Shown piece by piece: positions 53,654 to 63,175 of a stretch of DNA of 64,000 nt. Position 1 is the first letter of the stretch. Each line of letters begins with the position of its first letter. The notes beneath the pieces are model-generated. The model saw only the letters and a list, made by a program, of their open reading frames with translations, had not been told where the DNA came from and made no database searches. Source of the DNA: Paraburkholderia sp. BL25I1N1 (GTDB taxonomy: Bacteria; Pseudomonadota; Gammaproteobacteria; Burkholderiales; Burkholderiaceae); assembly GCF_003002025.1 (NCBI RefSeq), contig NZ_PVZB01000001.1, positions 1-64,000 on the forward strand, given 5' to 3'. The position numbers and the translations under genes are program-made.

Positions 53654-54052
53654 ATGAACTCAGCCGCCACATCAGCCTCGTCGAGCCGGCCCACGGAACC
53701 GCAAATTGAGTCGATCAGCGCCATCACGCTCGCCACCCGCGATATGCCGCGCGCCGTGCTGTTTTATGAAGCACTCGGATTTCCGATGAAATTCGGCGGT
53801 CCGCAGGAGGCTTTTACATCGTTTGCGTTCGGCGGTTCGTATCTGAACCTGATCGTCGATACGCGCGCGCCTGTCGCCTGGTGGGGCCGCGTGATCATCT
53901 ATGTCTCCGACGTCGACGCGCTCTATCGCAAAGCGCTGGCGGCGGGGCTGAAGCCGTCGCTCGAACCGTCCGACGCGCCTTGGGGTGAGCGCTATTTCCA
54001 CATCACCGATCCGGACGGCCACGAACTCAGCTTCGCGAAACCGTTGCGCTAG
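53654..54052 (+). CDS. VOC-family (glyoxalase-like) protein
   Basis: 132 residues. A single VOC domain starts at SISAITLATRDMPRAVLFYE and includes DAPWGERYFHITDPDGHELS, with the metal-type His and Glu at the usual places. RBS gagag lies upstream. Monocistronic behind the tandem repeat; substrate unknown. Confidence 0.82.
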   Translation: MNSAATSASSSRPTEPQIESISAITLATRDMPRAVLFYEALGFPMKFGGPQEAFTSFAFGGSYLNLIVDTRAPVAWWGRVIIYVSDVDALYRKALAAGLKPSLEPSDAPWGERYFHITDPDGHELSFAKPLR

Positions 54053-54208
54053 CGCCGGGCGGCCGGGCGAAACTCGCTATCATGGGCGTTGACAAGGCAC
54101 GCAGCCGCTGTGGTAACACGGTTGACACCTGACGCTTCGATAATCGAGCGCGTCCGCGTCGCGTTTGCCGCCGCGCGCCTAACCATTTCCGTTGCCAGGA
54201 GAGCCGCA

Positions 54209-55135
54209 ATGAAAGAGCAGGATCCGAGACCTGAAGCCGAATTGATGGCCGAGCGGCAGCGCCGTTTCGAAGAAGACCTGATCGACGCCTACGACGAAGA
54301 ACTCGAGATGGAGGTCGACGACCGCATCATCGACGGCGCGGAGGGCTTCACGGCCGAGCATCGCGAGGCGCGCAAGATGTACTTCCGCGAGCTGTTCCGC
54401 TTGCAGGGCGAACTCGTCAAACTTCAGGACTGGATCGTGCAGACCGGCCACCGCCTCGTGGTGATTTTCGAGGGGCGCGATGCCGCCGGCAAGGGTGGCG
54501 CGATCAAACGCATCACGCAACGGCTCAATCCGCGGGTGTGCCGCGTGGCGGCGCTGCCGGCGCCGAACAACCGCGAACGCACGCAATGGTATTTTCAGCG
54601 CTACGTCTCGCATCTGCCGGCCGGCGGTGAAATGGTGCTGTTCGATCGCAGCTGGTACAACCGCGCGGGCGTCGAACGCGTGATGAATTTTTGCACCGAC
54701 GAAGAATACGAAGAGTTTTTCCGTTCGGTGCCCGAATTCGAAAAGATGCTGGCGCGCAGCGGCGTGCAGATTCTCAAATACTGGTTTTCGATTACCGACG
54801 AAGAGCAGGAAATCCGCTTCCAGAACCGCATTCACGACCCGCTGAAGCAGTGGAAACTGAGTCCCATGGACCTCGAAAGCCGTCGCCGCTGGGAAGCCTA
54901 CACGCAGGCCAAGGAAGTGATGCTGCAGCGTTCGCACATTCCCGAAGCGCCGTGGTGGGTCGTGCAGGCGGTCGACAAGAAGCGCGCGCGCCTGAACTGC
55001 ATTAATCACTTGCTGAGCCAGGTGCCGTATCACGAGATCGAGCATTCGCAGATCGAATTGCCCGCTCGCGTCTATCACGACGAGTACAGCCGTCAGCCGG
55101 TGCCGGCTTCGATGATTGTGCCCGAGGTGTACTGA
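54209..55135 (+). CDS. ppk2: Polyphosphate kinase 2
   Basis: 308 residues from ATG 54209 with RBS aggagag. Walker A is FEGRDAAGKGGAIKR (about 88-101) and the lid/Walker B segment VLFDRSWYNRAGVERVM is intact, so it is a catalytically normal PPK2 (nucleoside diphosphate from polyphosphate, or the reverse). The long open frame before 54209 is not conserved in style. Neighbours Pit and CHAD also concern phosphate and polyphosphate. Confidence 0.93.
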   Translation: MKEQDPRPEAELMAERQRRFEEDLIDAYDEELEMEVDDRIIDGAEGFTAEHREARKMYFRELFRLQGELVKLQDWIVQTGHRLVVIFEGRDAAGKGGAIKRITQRLNPRVCRVAALPAPNNRERTQWYFQRYVSHLPAGGEMVLFDRSWYNRAGVERVMNFCTDEEYEEFFRSVPEFEKMLARSGVQILKYWFSITDEEQEIRFQNRIHDPLKQWKLSPMDLESRRRWEAYTQAKEVMLQRSHIPEAPWWVVQAVDKKRARLNCINHLLSQVPYHEIEHSQIELPARVYHDEYSRQPVPASMIVPEVY

Positions 55136-55163
55136 TCGGCGAGAAAGTACGGTGCGGTGAAAT

Positions 55164-55193
55164 GAAAAAGCGCGGAACGAACCGCGCTTTTTT
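55164..55193. terminator. Bidirectional terminator between ppk2 and pit
   Basis: aaaaagcgcgg and ccgcgctttttt pair perfectly around aacgaa; A-run and T-run on either side allow termination in both directions for these convergent genes. Confidence 0.85.
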
Positions 55194-55245
55194 CATGCCT
55201 TTTTCAGAAGCGGCGGCCGGTTGATGAACCGGCCGCCGCGTGAAC

Positions 55246-56832
55246 TCAAAACACCGCCCGGAACACCCAGTACAAGCCGGCTGCCAGCGCGATCGAAACC
55301 GGCAATGTCAGCACCCAGGCCAGGACCAGGCTGCGCACCGTGCCCCATTGCAGGCCGGAACCATTGGCCGCCATCGTGCCCGCCACGCCCGAGGACAGCA
55401 CGTGCGTCGTCGAGACCGGCAGGCCGTACATGTCGGCCGCGCCGATCGTGAGCATCGCCACCAGTTCAGCCGATGCACCCTGTCCGTATGTCAGATGCTG
55501 CTTGCCGATCTTTTCGCCGACCGTCACGACGATGCGCTTCCATCCCACCATCGTGCCGAGACCCAGCGCGATCGCCACCGCGACCTTCACCCACGTGGGA
55601 ATGAATTTGGTGGCGTGATCGGTTTGCGTCTTGAAGTTGCCGATCGTTTTGGCGTCCTCCGGCGAGAATGCCGGCTGCTTGTTTTTGGCCATCAGGCGAA
55701 TCGCTTCAGAGGCCACGTACATGTTGTTGCGCACGTTATCGACGATGCCTTGCGGCACCGCCGCCATCGAGCCCGACTTGCCGACCTGGCCGGCAATGAG
55801 GTCGGTCAGCTGCTGCAAGGCCGGCAGGGTGGCGGGCGTCAACTGGTGCGTGCGCACGTACGCTTCGACATCGGCGCGCGGATTGGCCGAGGGCGTGGCG
55901 CCCTGGGTGTACTTGGCGAGCGTCGCCGAGGTTTCGTGCGCGACGGCGAGGAAGGTCTGCGTTTCCGCGGGCGTCACCGCCTTGTTCAGCGCATAGGCCG
56001 TCGGCACCGTGCCGATCAGGATCAGCATGATGAGGCCCATGCCTTTCTGGCCGTCGTTCGAGCCGTGCGCGAACGACACGCCCGTGCAGGTCAGGATCAG
56101 CAGGCAGCGGATCCAGAACGGCGGCGGCTCCTTGCCCTTGGGTTCGGCATACAGCGCGGGAACGCGCACCACCGCTTTCAGGATCAGCAGCAACAAACCC
56201 GCTGCGAGAAAACCGACCAGCGGCGAGAGCAGCAACGATTTGCCGACGCCCAGTGCCTGATTCCAGTCCACGCCGCTCGTGCCGTCGGTGCCGTGCATCA
56301 GCTGGTTCATCAGGCCGACGCCGATGATCGAGCCGATCAGCGTGTGCGAGCTCGACGACGGCAGTCCGAACCACCACGTGCCGAGATTCCAGATGATCGC
56401 GGCGATCAGCAAGGCGAACACCATCGCGAAACCGGCGCTGCTGCCGACCTGCAGGATCAGTTCGACGGGCAGCAGTTGCAGCACGCCGAAAGCCACCGCG
56501 CCGCTCGACGTCAACACGCCGAGAAAATTCCAGCTGCCGGACCACACCACGGCGAAGTTCGGCGCAAGCGAATGCGTGTAGATCACGGTCGCGACCGCAT
56601 TGGCCGTGTCGTGAAAGCCGTTGACGAACTCAAAACCCAGCGCGATCAACAGTGCAATGCCGAGTAGCACGTAAGGCAGAACCGAGCTTTCGCGAACGGG
56701 TTGCAGATCGTCCAGTAAGTGCACAGCGCAATACACCGCGCCCACCAGAATCACTGCGAGGAAAATGACGAGGCTGATGTTGCGCCCCTTTCCGGCAGCA
56801 GTGCCTGGCTGTGGATACGAAAGTTCCGGCAT
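55246..56832 (-). CDS. pit: Low-affinity inorganic phosphate transporter (Pit family)
   Basis: 528 residues from ATG 56832. Multiple membrane helices and the duplicated Pit signature are seen: FHDTANAVATVIYTHSLAPN early and FAHGSNDGQKGMGLIMLI in the second half. A soluble loop (about 290-400) separates the halves. Metal-phosphate:proton symport is the family function. The upstream extension to 57033 is not protein-like. Confidence 0.9.
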   Translation of the reverse strand: MPELSYPQPGTAAGKGRNISLVIFLAVILVGAVYCAVHLLDDLQPVRESSVLPYVLLGIALLIALGFEFVNGFHDTANAVATVIYTHSLAPNFAVVWSGSWNFLGVLTSSGAVAFGVLQLLPVELILQVGSSAGFAMVFALLIAAIIWNLGTWWFGLPSSSSHTLIGSIIGVGLMNQLMHGTDGTSGVDWNQALGVGKSLLLSPLVGFLAAGLLLLILKAVVRVPALYAEPKGKEPPPFWIRCLLILTCTGVSFAHGSNDGQKGMGLIMLILIGTVPTAYALNKAVTPAETQTFLAVAHETSATLAKYTQGATPSANPRADVEAYVRTHQLTPATLPALQQLTDLIAGQVGKSGSMAAVPQGIVDNVRNNMYVASEAIRLMAKNKQPAFSPEDAKTIGNFKTQTDHATKFIPTWVKVAVAIALGLGTMVGWKRIVVTVGEKIGKQHLTYGQGASAELVAMLTIGAADMYGLPVSTTHVLSSGVAGTMAANGSGLQWGTVRSLVLAWVLTLPVSIALAAGLYWVFRAVF

Positions 56833-57039
56833 GACGTGAGCCCCAGGGAGTTTGTCGGGAGTTTCCGATCCTGCGGGGCGTGTGTGTCGTAATGATGACA
56901 GTGGCGTGACGCGGCGGTGCGCCGTCGTGGCGCGCGAGCAGGGCGCGGCCACTGGCGGTGCGTCGCCTTCGGAGTACGGGTTACAGGTTGTCGGATGCGG
57001 ATGCTCAGATGTCCGAAAAGGCCTGGCCCGCACGACCCG

Positions 57040-57633
57040 TCATGAGGCGGAGATCACTTCGCCGCTCGCGCCGCCACCGAGGCTGCGTTTGTAGGCCTGC
57101 GCGACCAAGGCAACAGGCACACCTTGCGACGGATCGCGGCCCATCGACTCGAGTGTCTCGGCGACCCAACCCGGGCTGACCACGTTCACGCGGGCTTTGC
57201 CGCGCAGTTCGAGCGCCGCCGAACGTGCGAACGCTTCCACGCCGGCATTCACGACGCTGACGGCCGCGCTGCCTTCCATCGGCTGCTGCGCGAGCGTACC
57301 GCTCGTCAGCGTGAAGCACGCGCCTTGCGACACGTGTGCCGCGCCGCAGCGCACCAGATTGACCTGGCCCATCAACTTGTTGGCAAGACTGAACGAGAAA
57401 TCGTCGTCGGAGAGCGAGGCGAGCGGGGCGAACTTCGCTGCGCCCGCCGTGCAGACAACCGCGTCGAGTTTGCCGGCTTGCTGGTACATCGATTCAATGC
57501 TGGCTTTGTTCGACAGGTCCACGTGAAGATCGGAACCCTTGCGGCTCGCGGTGACGATGTCGTGTTCGGCGGCGAGCAGCTTGACCACCTCGCCGCCGAT
57601 CAGACCTGTTGCACCGACAATCAGTATTCGCAT
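57040..57633 (-). CDS. Atypical short-chain dehydrogenase lacking the Tyr-Lys pair, second copy
   Basis: 197 residues. Rossmann start RILIVGATGLIGGEVVKLL; Ser in FTLTSGTLAQ; but the catalytic helix reads EGSAAVSVVNAGVEAFARSA, without YxxxK. It shares length, order and this substitution with the SDR at 34053-34658. Possibly a binding or regulatory protein, or a dehydrogenase with another proton relay. A rejected neighbouring frame on the same strand is a shadow. Confidence 0.78.
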   Translation of the reverse strand: MRILIVGATGLIGGEVVKLLAAEHDIVTASRKGSDLHVDLSNKASIESMYQQAGKLDAVVCTAGAAKFAPLASLSDDDFSFSLANKLMGQVNLVRCGAAHVSQGACFTLTSGTLAQQPMEGSAAVSVVNAGVEAFARSAALELRGKARVNVVSPGWVAETLESMGRDPSQGVPVALVAQAYKRSLGGGASGEVISAS

Positions 57634-57899
57634 ACCAAGCTCCTGAAAGCTGTTCGTGTTTGCGCCGGTCTGGGTTGCGGCGCCAGTGCGCGGCCGAACG
57701 GCCTCGCGTCAGTTAAAGATAGTCGCTTCGTGGTCGCGATGTCGACGAACACAGAAAAAAGACCATGCTCGCTGCGAGGCGAGCGAGGCTTGCGTTGGAT
57801 CATGCGTGCGGCCCGTCGAAGCGACACAGTCGTCACGTCAATTTTAGTTGGGCGCTTTTTTTGCTACTGTGTTGATAGGGTGTTCTCAAAGGGGCTTTG

Positions 57900-58781
57900 A
57901 TGAAGCGCGAAAATCCGAAAGGCGAGAAACAACCCGTCGACAGCGACCCCGCGGTTAAAGCGCGCTCCGCGCAAGAGGCCTTCGCGTCGTATGCGGCGCC
58001 TCTTGTCGATCACGCGATCGAATACGCCAACGCGGTGCACGAAGACCCGTCGCCGGAAGCGCTGCACAAATTGCGTGTCTCGCTGCGGCGTTTGCGCTCT
58101 TTGTGGTGGGCCTTCGAGCCCTTGCTGGAGAAAGGCGAAAACACCCGGCAACGTGCGCTCTATAAGTACTTGGCCACGGCCGCCGGCAAAACGCGCGACT
58201 GGGACATTCTGATCGAATTGCTGACGCGCGAAGATAACGGCGCACGCAGCGGCGCGAGCGAGATAGCGCCCAAACTCAAGGACGCTCGCGGCGCCGCGTT
58301 GACGACGAGCCGCGAGACGCTCTCGAACGCCGACGTCAAGCATCTGCTGCGTGAAGCCTTGTCCAGTGCGTCCAAAGAACTGAATACCGCACATGAACGC
58401 ATGCCGCTGCAAAAATTCGCGAACCAACGCGTGGCCGCTTCAGAGCGCTCGTTGAAGAAGCGGTTAAAACGAGCGCGGCGTGCGAAGCGCTCCAACTACA
58501 TTGCCTTCCACAATGTGAGGAAGGCGGGCAAGAAACTGCGCTATCTGCTCGAGTTTTTCGAACCCGTCCTGAGCGGCGGCCGCAAACGCACCCTCAAACG
58601 TTTGAAGCAGATCCAGAAACGTTTCGGTACGCTGAACGATGTGGTCGCAAGTGAGATGTTGCTGCGCGACAATACGACCTTGCTCGCCGGCGTCGGCGAT
58701 CCTGAAGCGGCGCTTCACTGGCTCGGCAAGGAGCGCAAGCGCCGGATGCGTTCGGCGGCCGGACTGCTGCGCAAGCTTTAA
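57900..58781 (+). CDS. CHAD-domain protein
   Basis: 293 residues from ATG 57900. The two CHAD helical repeats are seen: HKLRVSLRRLRSLWWAF near 60 and HNVRKAGKKLRYLLEFFEPV near 205, with the many conserved Lys/Arg/His that bind polyphosphate in this family. A basic extension (SERSLKKRLKRARRAKRS) adds to this. Genes near ppk2 and pit make polyphosphate binding likely. Monocistronic. Confidence 0.85.
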   Translation: MKRENPKGEKQPVDSDPAVKARSAQEAFASYAAPLVDHAIEYANAVHEDPSPEALHKLRVSLRRLRSLWWAFEPLLEKGENTRQRALYKYLATAAGKTRDWDILIELLTREDNGARSGASEIAPKLKDARGAALTTSRETLSNADVKHLLREALSSASKELNTAHERMPLQKFANQRVAASERSLKKRLKRARRAKRSNYIAFHNVRKAGKKLRYLLEFFEPVLSGGRKRTLKRLKQIQKRFGTLNDVVASEMLLRDNTTLLAGVGDPEAALHWLGKERKRRMRSAAGLLRKL

Positions 58782-58822
58782 TCCTGCTACGGCGGCGAGG
58801 AGCTCGTCGCGACCGGCGCGGC

Positions 58823-59863
58823 TCAGGCGCCTTGCGTGCTGCGCGGCGCGAAACCGCGCAACGTGATCGCCCCGAGCGCTTCGCCGCGCGATGCCGGCGG
58901 GCGGCCGGCGGTGCCCGACTCGTCGATCAAGGCAAGCGGTTCGACCGGAAAGCCGCGCCGCTGCCAGGCATCGAGGCCGCCCCGTAGCGCGCGAATCCGC
59001 GTGTAGCCGTTATCGCGCATGCGTTGCGTGATTTCGAACGCGGTGGCGCTGTCCGGGCAAATGCAGTAGATCACCATGTCGTGCGCCCGCAGCGCCCCGT
59101 CGATCTGCTCCCGCGAATGCGGATCGAGCGCGAGCGCGCCGGGAATGCGGCACGGCGCTTCGAGCGAGGGCGCCTGCGGACGGGCATCGAGCACCTTGGG
59201 CGGTGGCGCGAGCCGGCGCCAGCCGTCGGCGGCCGCTTGTGCCGCCGCGGCGTCCCTGAAGCGGCGGCGTTCGCGTCGTCGTTGCTCCAGACGGAAGGCC
59301 AGATAGAGCAGTGCGGTGGCCAGCAAAATGTCGATGACTGTGCCGCCACGCGCTTTGACGAATTCGAGCAGCATATGCAGCTGCCGTTCCGCCGCGGCGC
59401 CGCCTAGCAGCCAGAAGGCAGCCCACGCGAGGGCGCCGGCGAAATCCCAGACCGCATAGATGCGGACGTCGACGGCGGTCGTACCCATCAGCGGCGGCGT
59501 GACGAGCGCGAGTCCGGGGACGAACTTCGAGATCGACACGAGCGGCACACCGAAGCGCTCGAACAGCGCGCGCGCCTTGTCCACTCTTGAATCGACGGCG
59601 GGCGAGAGCCGGCCTAGCGCCGCGATCAGCTTGCGGCCATACAGGCGGCCGGCCGTGAACCATGCGCCGTCGCCGATCAGCGCGCCGAGCACGGCGGCGC
59701 CGAGGACCGGCCAGAACGACAGCGTGCCGGCGGCAATCGCGGATCCCGCGAAGAGCAGCATGGGCACCGCGGGGATCGGTACGCCGAGGCGCGTCAACAG
59801 AACGTTGAGGAACACGACCGCGCCGCCCCAGGTCGACACCGCCGAAGACGGAAATGCTACCAA
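58823..59863 (-). CDS. DedA/VTT membrane protein fused to a rhodanese-like domain
   Basis: 346 residues. The N-terminal ~215 residues form a DedA/VTT-type membrane domain (GALIGDGAWFTAGRLYGRKL; FGVPLVSISKFVPGLALVTP). A C-terminal rhodanese-like domain (about 235-330) contains the active-site loop IYCICPDSATAFE with one Cys. Rhodanese fusions to DedA proteins occur in a number of proteobacteria; a sulfur-transfer or sensing role is not established. Confidence 0.82.
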   Translation of the reverse strand: MVAFPSSAVSTWGGAVVFLNVLLTRLGVPIPAVPMLLFAGSAIAAGTLSFWPVLGAAVLGALIGDGAWFTAGRLYGRKLIAALGRLSPAVDSRVDKARALFERFGVPLVSISKFVPGLALVTPPLMGTTAVDVRIYAVWDFAGALAWAAFWLLGGAAAERQLHMLLEFVKARGGTVIDILLATALLYLAFRLEQRRRERRRFRDAAAAQAAADGWRRLAPPPKVLDARPQAPSLEAPCRIPGALALDPHSREQIDGALRAHDMVIYCICPDSATAFEITQRMRDNGYTRIRALRGGLDAWQRRGFPVEPLALIDESGTAGRPPASRGEALGAITLRGFAPRSTQGA

Positions 59864-60155
59864 TTGAGGAGCTCCTGTTTTTTGCGGTTGAGCCGGCGTG
59901 CTTCCGGGGTTTCTACAGACGGTTGCAAAGCGTGTACCCGAACGGCCTGCCGGCGGCTGCCACGTGAGCGGCGCTCCGTTCGTTCAGGATACTCGATGGA
60001 TTTGCCACCGGGCCAGCATTGACGGCGTCATCGTGAGCGGGCTGACCTGGTTCATTGACTCGCTTATTGCGTTGCCTTGTTTTGCAATTTCGTTCAAGAC
60101 CGCCGCTTGTCGTGCCTTTACTCTGCGTGCTCGATCCAACCAACAGGACAGCACC

Positions 60156-61070
60156 ATGAACTCGCGGTATGCCGGATATCTGTTTTGCGCGCTGGCGATG
60201 GTCGGCGTCGGCAGCACGGTGGTGGTCAGCAAATCCATCGCGGCCGGACTGCCGCCATTCAGCGCGACCGCGTTGCGCTTCGCGATTGCCTTTCCGCTGT
60301 TCGTGCTGGCGATGCGCTGGCGAGGCGTGCGCTGGCCGCGTCTGGACCGGCGCGATACGCTGCTCGTGATCGCCCAGGCGGGCGCGGGGAGCGTCGGCTA
60401 TACGGTATTGCTGATCAGCGGGATGAAACTCGCCTCGGCTGCCGACGCCGGGGTGATTGCCGGCACCTTGCCCGCCGTGTCGGCCGGCGTCGCCATGCTC
60501 GCGCTCGGTGAGCGCCCCGCGCCCGCGTTGATCGGCGCGATCCTGCTGGCGACGGCGGGCGTGCTCGCGTGCACCATGCACACCGTGCATCCCGGCGAAT
60601 TCGCCGCGCCGCATATGGCCAGTTCGCTGGCGGGCAACGCGCTCGTGTTTCTCGCGATCGTCTGCGAGGCGTTGTTCATTCTGCTCAATCGCAAGCTGCG
60701 CACGGCGGTGGCGCCGTTGCCTCTGTCGGCGCTGATGTGCGGCATCGGTTTCGCGGTGGCGATCGTGCCGGCCTGCTTCGAAAAGCCGTGGGCCTTGCCG
60801 GTCGATGCGAGCGCACTCGGCGGCGTGCTGTATTACGCGCTGGTGCCGACCGTGCTGGGCTTCGTGCTCTGGTATGCGGGCGCCGCTCGGTTGAGCGGCG
60901 CCGAAGCGGGCTTGATGACCGCGCTCGTGCCGGTGAGCGCGGTGGCATTAGCTGCGATGGTGTCGGGCGAGTCCGTCAGCGCGGCGCAACTGGCCGGTGT
61001 CGCGTGCGTGCTGGGCGCGGTGTTGCTGGCCACTTTCGGCCAGCTGCGCGTGAGGCGGAGCGTGGCATGA
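60156..61070 (+). CDS. EamA/DMT-family transporter
   Basis: 304 residues from ATG 60156. Ten predicted helices in two EamA repeats (AMVGVGSTVVVSKSIAAGLP ... and FLAIVCEALFILLNRKLRTA ...). The DMT family exports amino acids and small metabolites; this one is not specific enough to name. The frame before 60156 is not protein-like. Confidence 0.85.
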   Translation: MNSRYAGYLFCALAMVGVGSTVVVSKSIAAGLPPFSATALRFAIAFPLFVLAMRWRGVRWPRLDRRDTLLVIAQAGAGSVGYTVLLISGMKLASAADAGVIAGTLPAVSAGVAMLALGERPAPALIGAILLATAGVLACTMHTVHPGEFAAPHMASSLAGNALVFLAIVCEALFILLNRKLRTAVAPLPLSALMCGIGFAVAIVPACFEKPWALPVDASALGGVLYYALVPTVLGFVLWYAGAARLSGAEAGLMTALVPVSAVALAAMVSGESVSAAQLAGVACVLGAVLLATFGQLRVRRSVA

Positions 61071-61103
61071 GGCAGGCATGCCACGCTTGCGCGCAACCTG
61101 GGT

Positions 61104-61742
61104 CTACGTATTGGCGACCGCCATCACGCCCGGATTGCCGACGATCGACAGAAACTCGCGACGTGTCGACGGATCCGTGCGGAACGTGCCGAGCATGCGT
61201 GAGGTGACCATTGTCACGCCGGCCTTGTGCACGCCGCGCGTCGACATGCATTGATGCGCGGCTTCGAGAATCACGCCGACGCCTGCCGGTTGCAGCACTT
61301 CGTTCAAGGTGTCGGCGATCTGCACCGTCATCTTTTCCTGGATCTGCAAGCGTTTGGCGAACGCATCGACCAGTCGCGCCAGCTTGGAAATGCCGACCAC
61401 GCGATGCCCCGGCAGATACGCCACGTGCGCGCGTCCGATGATCGGCACCATGTGATGTTCGCAGTAGCTTTCGAAGCGGATGTCTTTCAGCACGATCATT
61501 TCGTCGTAGCCGTCCACTTCGGAGAAGGTGCGGGCGAGGATTTCGCGCGGGTCGACCTGATAGCCCGCGTAAAACTCCTCATAGGACCGCACCACGCGCG
61601 CCGGCGTGTCGATCAGGCCTTCACGCGCCGGGTCGTCGCCGGCCCAACGCAACAGCACGCGAACCGCTGCTTCAGCTTCCTCGCGGCTCGGGCGCTCGGT
61701 TGTGGTTATCGGTTTGGTTTTCTTCGCCTTGCTACTGGTCAT
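61104..61742 (-). CDS. folE: GTP cyclohydrolase I
   Basis: 212 residues. The zinc site is complete: Cys and His in [20 protein letters not shown], and the second Cys in [11 protein letters not shown]. The family core ([20 protein letters not shown]) is intact and the N-terminal extension is basic. It makes dihydroneopterin triphosphate, the first step of tetrahydrofolate. It is convergent with the EamA gene. Confidence 0.95.
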   Translation of the reverse strand: MTSSKAKKTKPITTTERPSREEAEAAVRVLLRWAGDDPAREGLIDTPARVVRSYEEFYAGYQVDPREILARTFSEVDGYDEMIVLKDIRFESYCEHHMVPIIGRAHVAYLPGHRVVGISKLARLVDAFAKRLQIQEKMTVQIADTLNEVLQPAGVGVILEAAHQCMSTRGVHKAGVTMVTSRMLGTFRTDPSTRREFLSIVGNPGVMAVANT

Positions 61743-61863
61743 CCGTCGCTCCTACGGGATCGCGCGTCGACTCTGTACGGAGCGCGCGGGTTCAATGAGT
61801 GCGGCCATTGTTCCATGTTTTGCAGCGTGTCGTGCCGATGTCCCTGTGTGCCGTCAGGGCAGC

Positions 61864-62793
61864 TCATTTGGGCCATTCGTCCAGCGCGTCGTTAAACAGT
61901 TCGGCCACCACGCTGCGCAGCCAGCTTCCACGCGGATCGTTATGAAACTTGCGATGCCAATGCTGGCGCAGATCGAAATGCGGCAACGGCAACGGCGGCT
62001 CCACCAGCGTGATCGACGCATGCTCCGACACGTACGCGAAGCCGATCGCATGCGGCACGGTGGCGAGCAGATCGGTGCGCGCGAGGATGAACGGCAGGCT
62101 CATGAAGTGAGGCGTTTCGAGCACGGCGCGGCGCTTGATGCGCTTCTTCTCCAGGTACTGCTCGAGCACTTCCTGGCTGCGTCCTTCCGCGCGCACCACG
62201 GCATGACCCGACGCCACGTACTGCGCCAGCGTGAGCGGCGCCTTCGCCAGTGGATGTTGCGCGCGCATCAGGCAGATGAAGCGATGCGTGAAAAGACGCT
62301 GCTGGAAGAAGTTATTGCCCGCCAGGTCGGGGAAATAGCCGATCGCCAGATCCACGTCGCCCGATTCGAGCCCGCGTTCCACCTGCGACGGCGAGACCGT
62401 CACCGAGCGCAGATTCGCAAACGGCGCGCGCTCAGCGAACAGTTGCAGGAGCCGCGGCAGAAACACGATCTCGCCGACGTCGGAGAGCGCGATGGAGAAC
62501 GTATGGGTGCTGGTGGCCGGGTCGAATTCCTGCACGTCGAGCATGCCTTTCTCGATGCGCGAAAGCGCGTCGCGCGCGGCGGGCAGGATGGCGAGCGCGC
62601 GCGGCGTCGGCTCCATGCCTTTGGACGTGCGCACGAACAGCGGATCGTCAAAGTACTCCCGCAACTTGCCAAGCGCGGTGCTCACGCGCGGCTGGCTGAC
62701 GCCGAGCTGCTCGGCCGCGCGGCTGACATTGCGCGTGTCTTCCATCGCGACGAGGTAGGGGATCAGGTTCAGATCCAGGTTTGTTTCAGACAT
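61864..62793 (-). CDS. LysR-family transcription regulator
   Basis: 309 residues. The N-terminal winged HTH (MEDTRNVSRAAEQLGVSQPR, then VSTALGKLREYFDDPLFVRT) is standard LysR. The C-terminal periplasmic-binding-type sensor domain follows. It is divergent from pcaIJ across a 382-base spacer, so it may control 3-oxoadipate catabolism, though the spacer also carries IclR-type operator candidates. Confidence 0.85.
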   Translation of the reverse strand: MSETNLDLNLIPYLVAMEDTRNVSRAAEQLGVSQPRVSTALGKLREYFDDPLFVRTSKGMEPTPRALAILPAARDALSRIEKGMLDVQEFDPATSTHTFSIALSDVGEIVFLPRLLQLFAERAPFANLRSVTVSPSQVERGLESGDVDLAIGYFPDLAGNNFFQQRLFTHRFICLMRAQHPLAKAPLTLAQYVASGHAVVRAEGRSQEVLEQYLEKKRIKRRAVLETPHFMSLPFILARTDLLATVPHAIGFAYVSEHASITLVEPPLPLPHFDLRQHWHRKFHNDPRGSWLRSVVAELFNDALDEWPK

Positions 62794-63175
62794 GCTCGAT
62801 GTCCTGCAGCGCGGAAAACGTATTTGATAAGTGGATAGAGGTTAGCCCAATAATCTCGTGTTTGGATAGTGCGGCTCTTCGCCCCGACCGGCCGACGCCA
62901 ACAACAAACCGCCATGTCACGCAGCGAGAACCTATGATTAAGGGGAATTCCCTGCCTTGACAACCTGCACGATGGACTACCATAATCGCCTCAGCGTTCG
63001 CTAAACGAATCCATGTTCATACAACGAACAAATTTGAAGCGAGCAAACCAACGGCGCCAGCTTCGCATCGCACTTGGCGAGCCGCCGCCAGCATTGGCCG
63101 GAGACCGTCCCGCTCAAGCCCTGCCCGCATGGCAGCAAGTCTGACGGCACGCAGCGCCTTCAAAGGAAATTCGAC
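62794..63175. other. Divergent regulatory region between lysR and pcaI
   Basis: 382 bases with no gene. It should hold the LysR autoregulatory site and the pcaI promoter; two GTTCG-N5-CGAAC-like boxes at 62996-63029 are the clearest signal. Confidence 0.55.
62996..63029 (+). promoter_or_regulatory. Tandem PcaR/IclR-type operator candidates
   Basis: Two direct copies of a 15-base dyad: gttcgctaaacgaat at 62996-63010 and gttcatacaacgaac at 63015-63029. Each has one mismatch to GTTCG-N5-CGAAC, with a 19-base start-to-start spacing. This resembles IclR-family (PcaR/PcaU/PobR) sites. They stand about 150 bases before the pcaI start. Confidence 0.5.
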
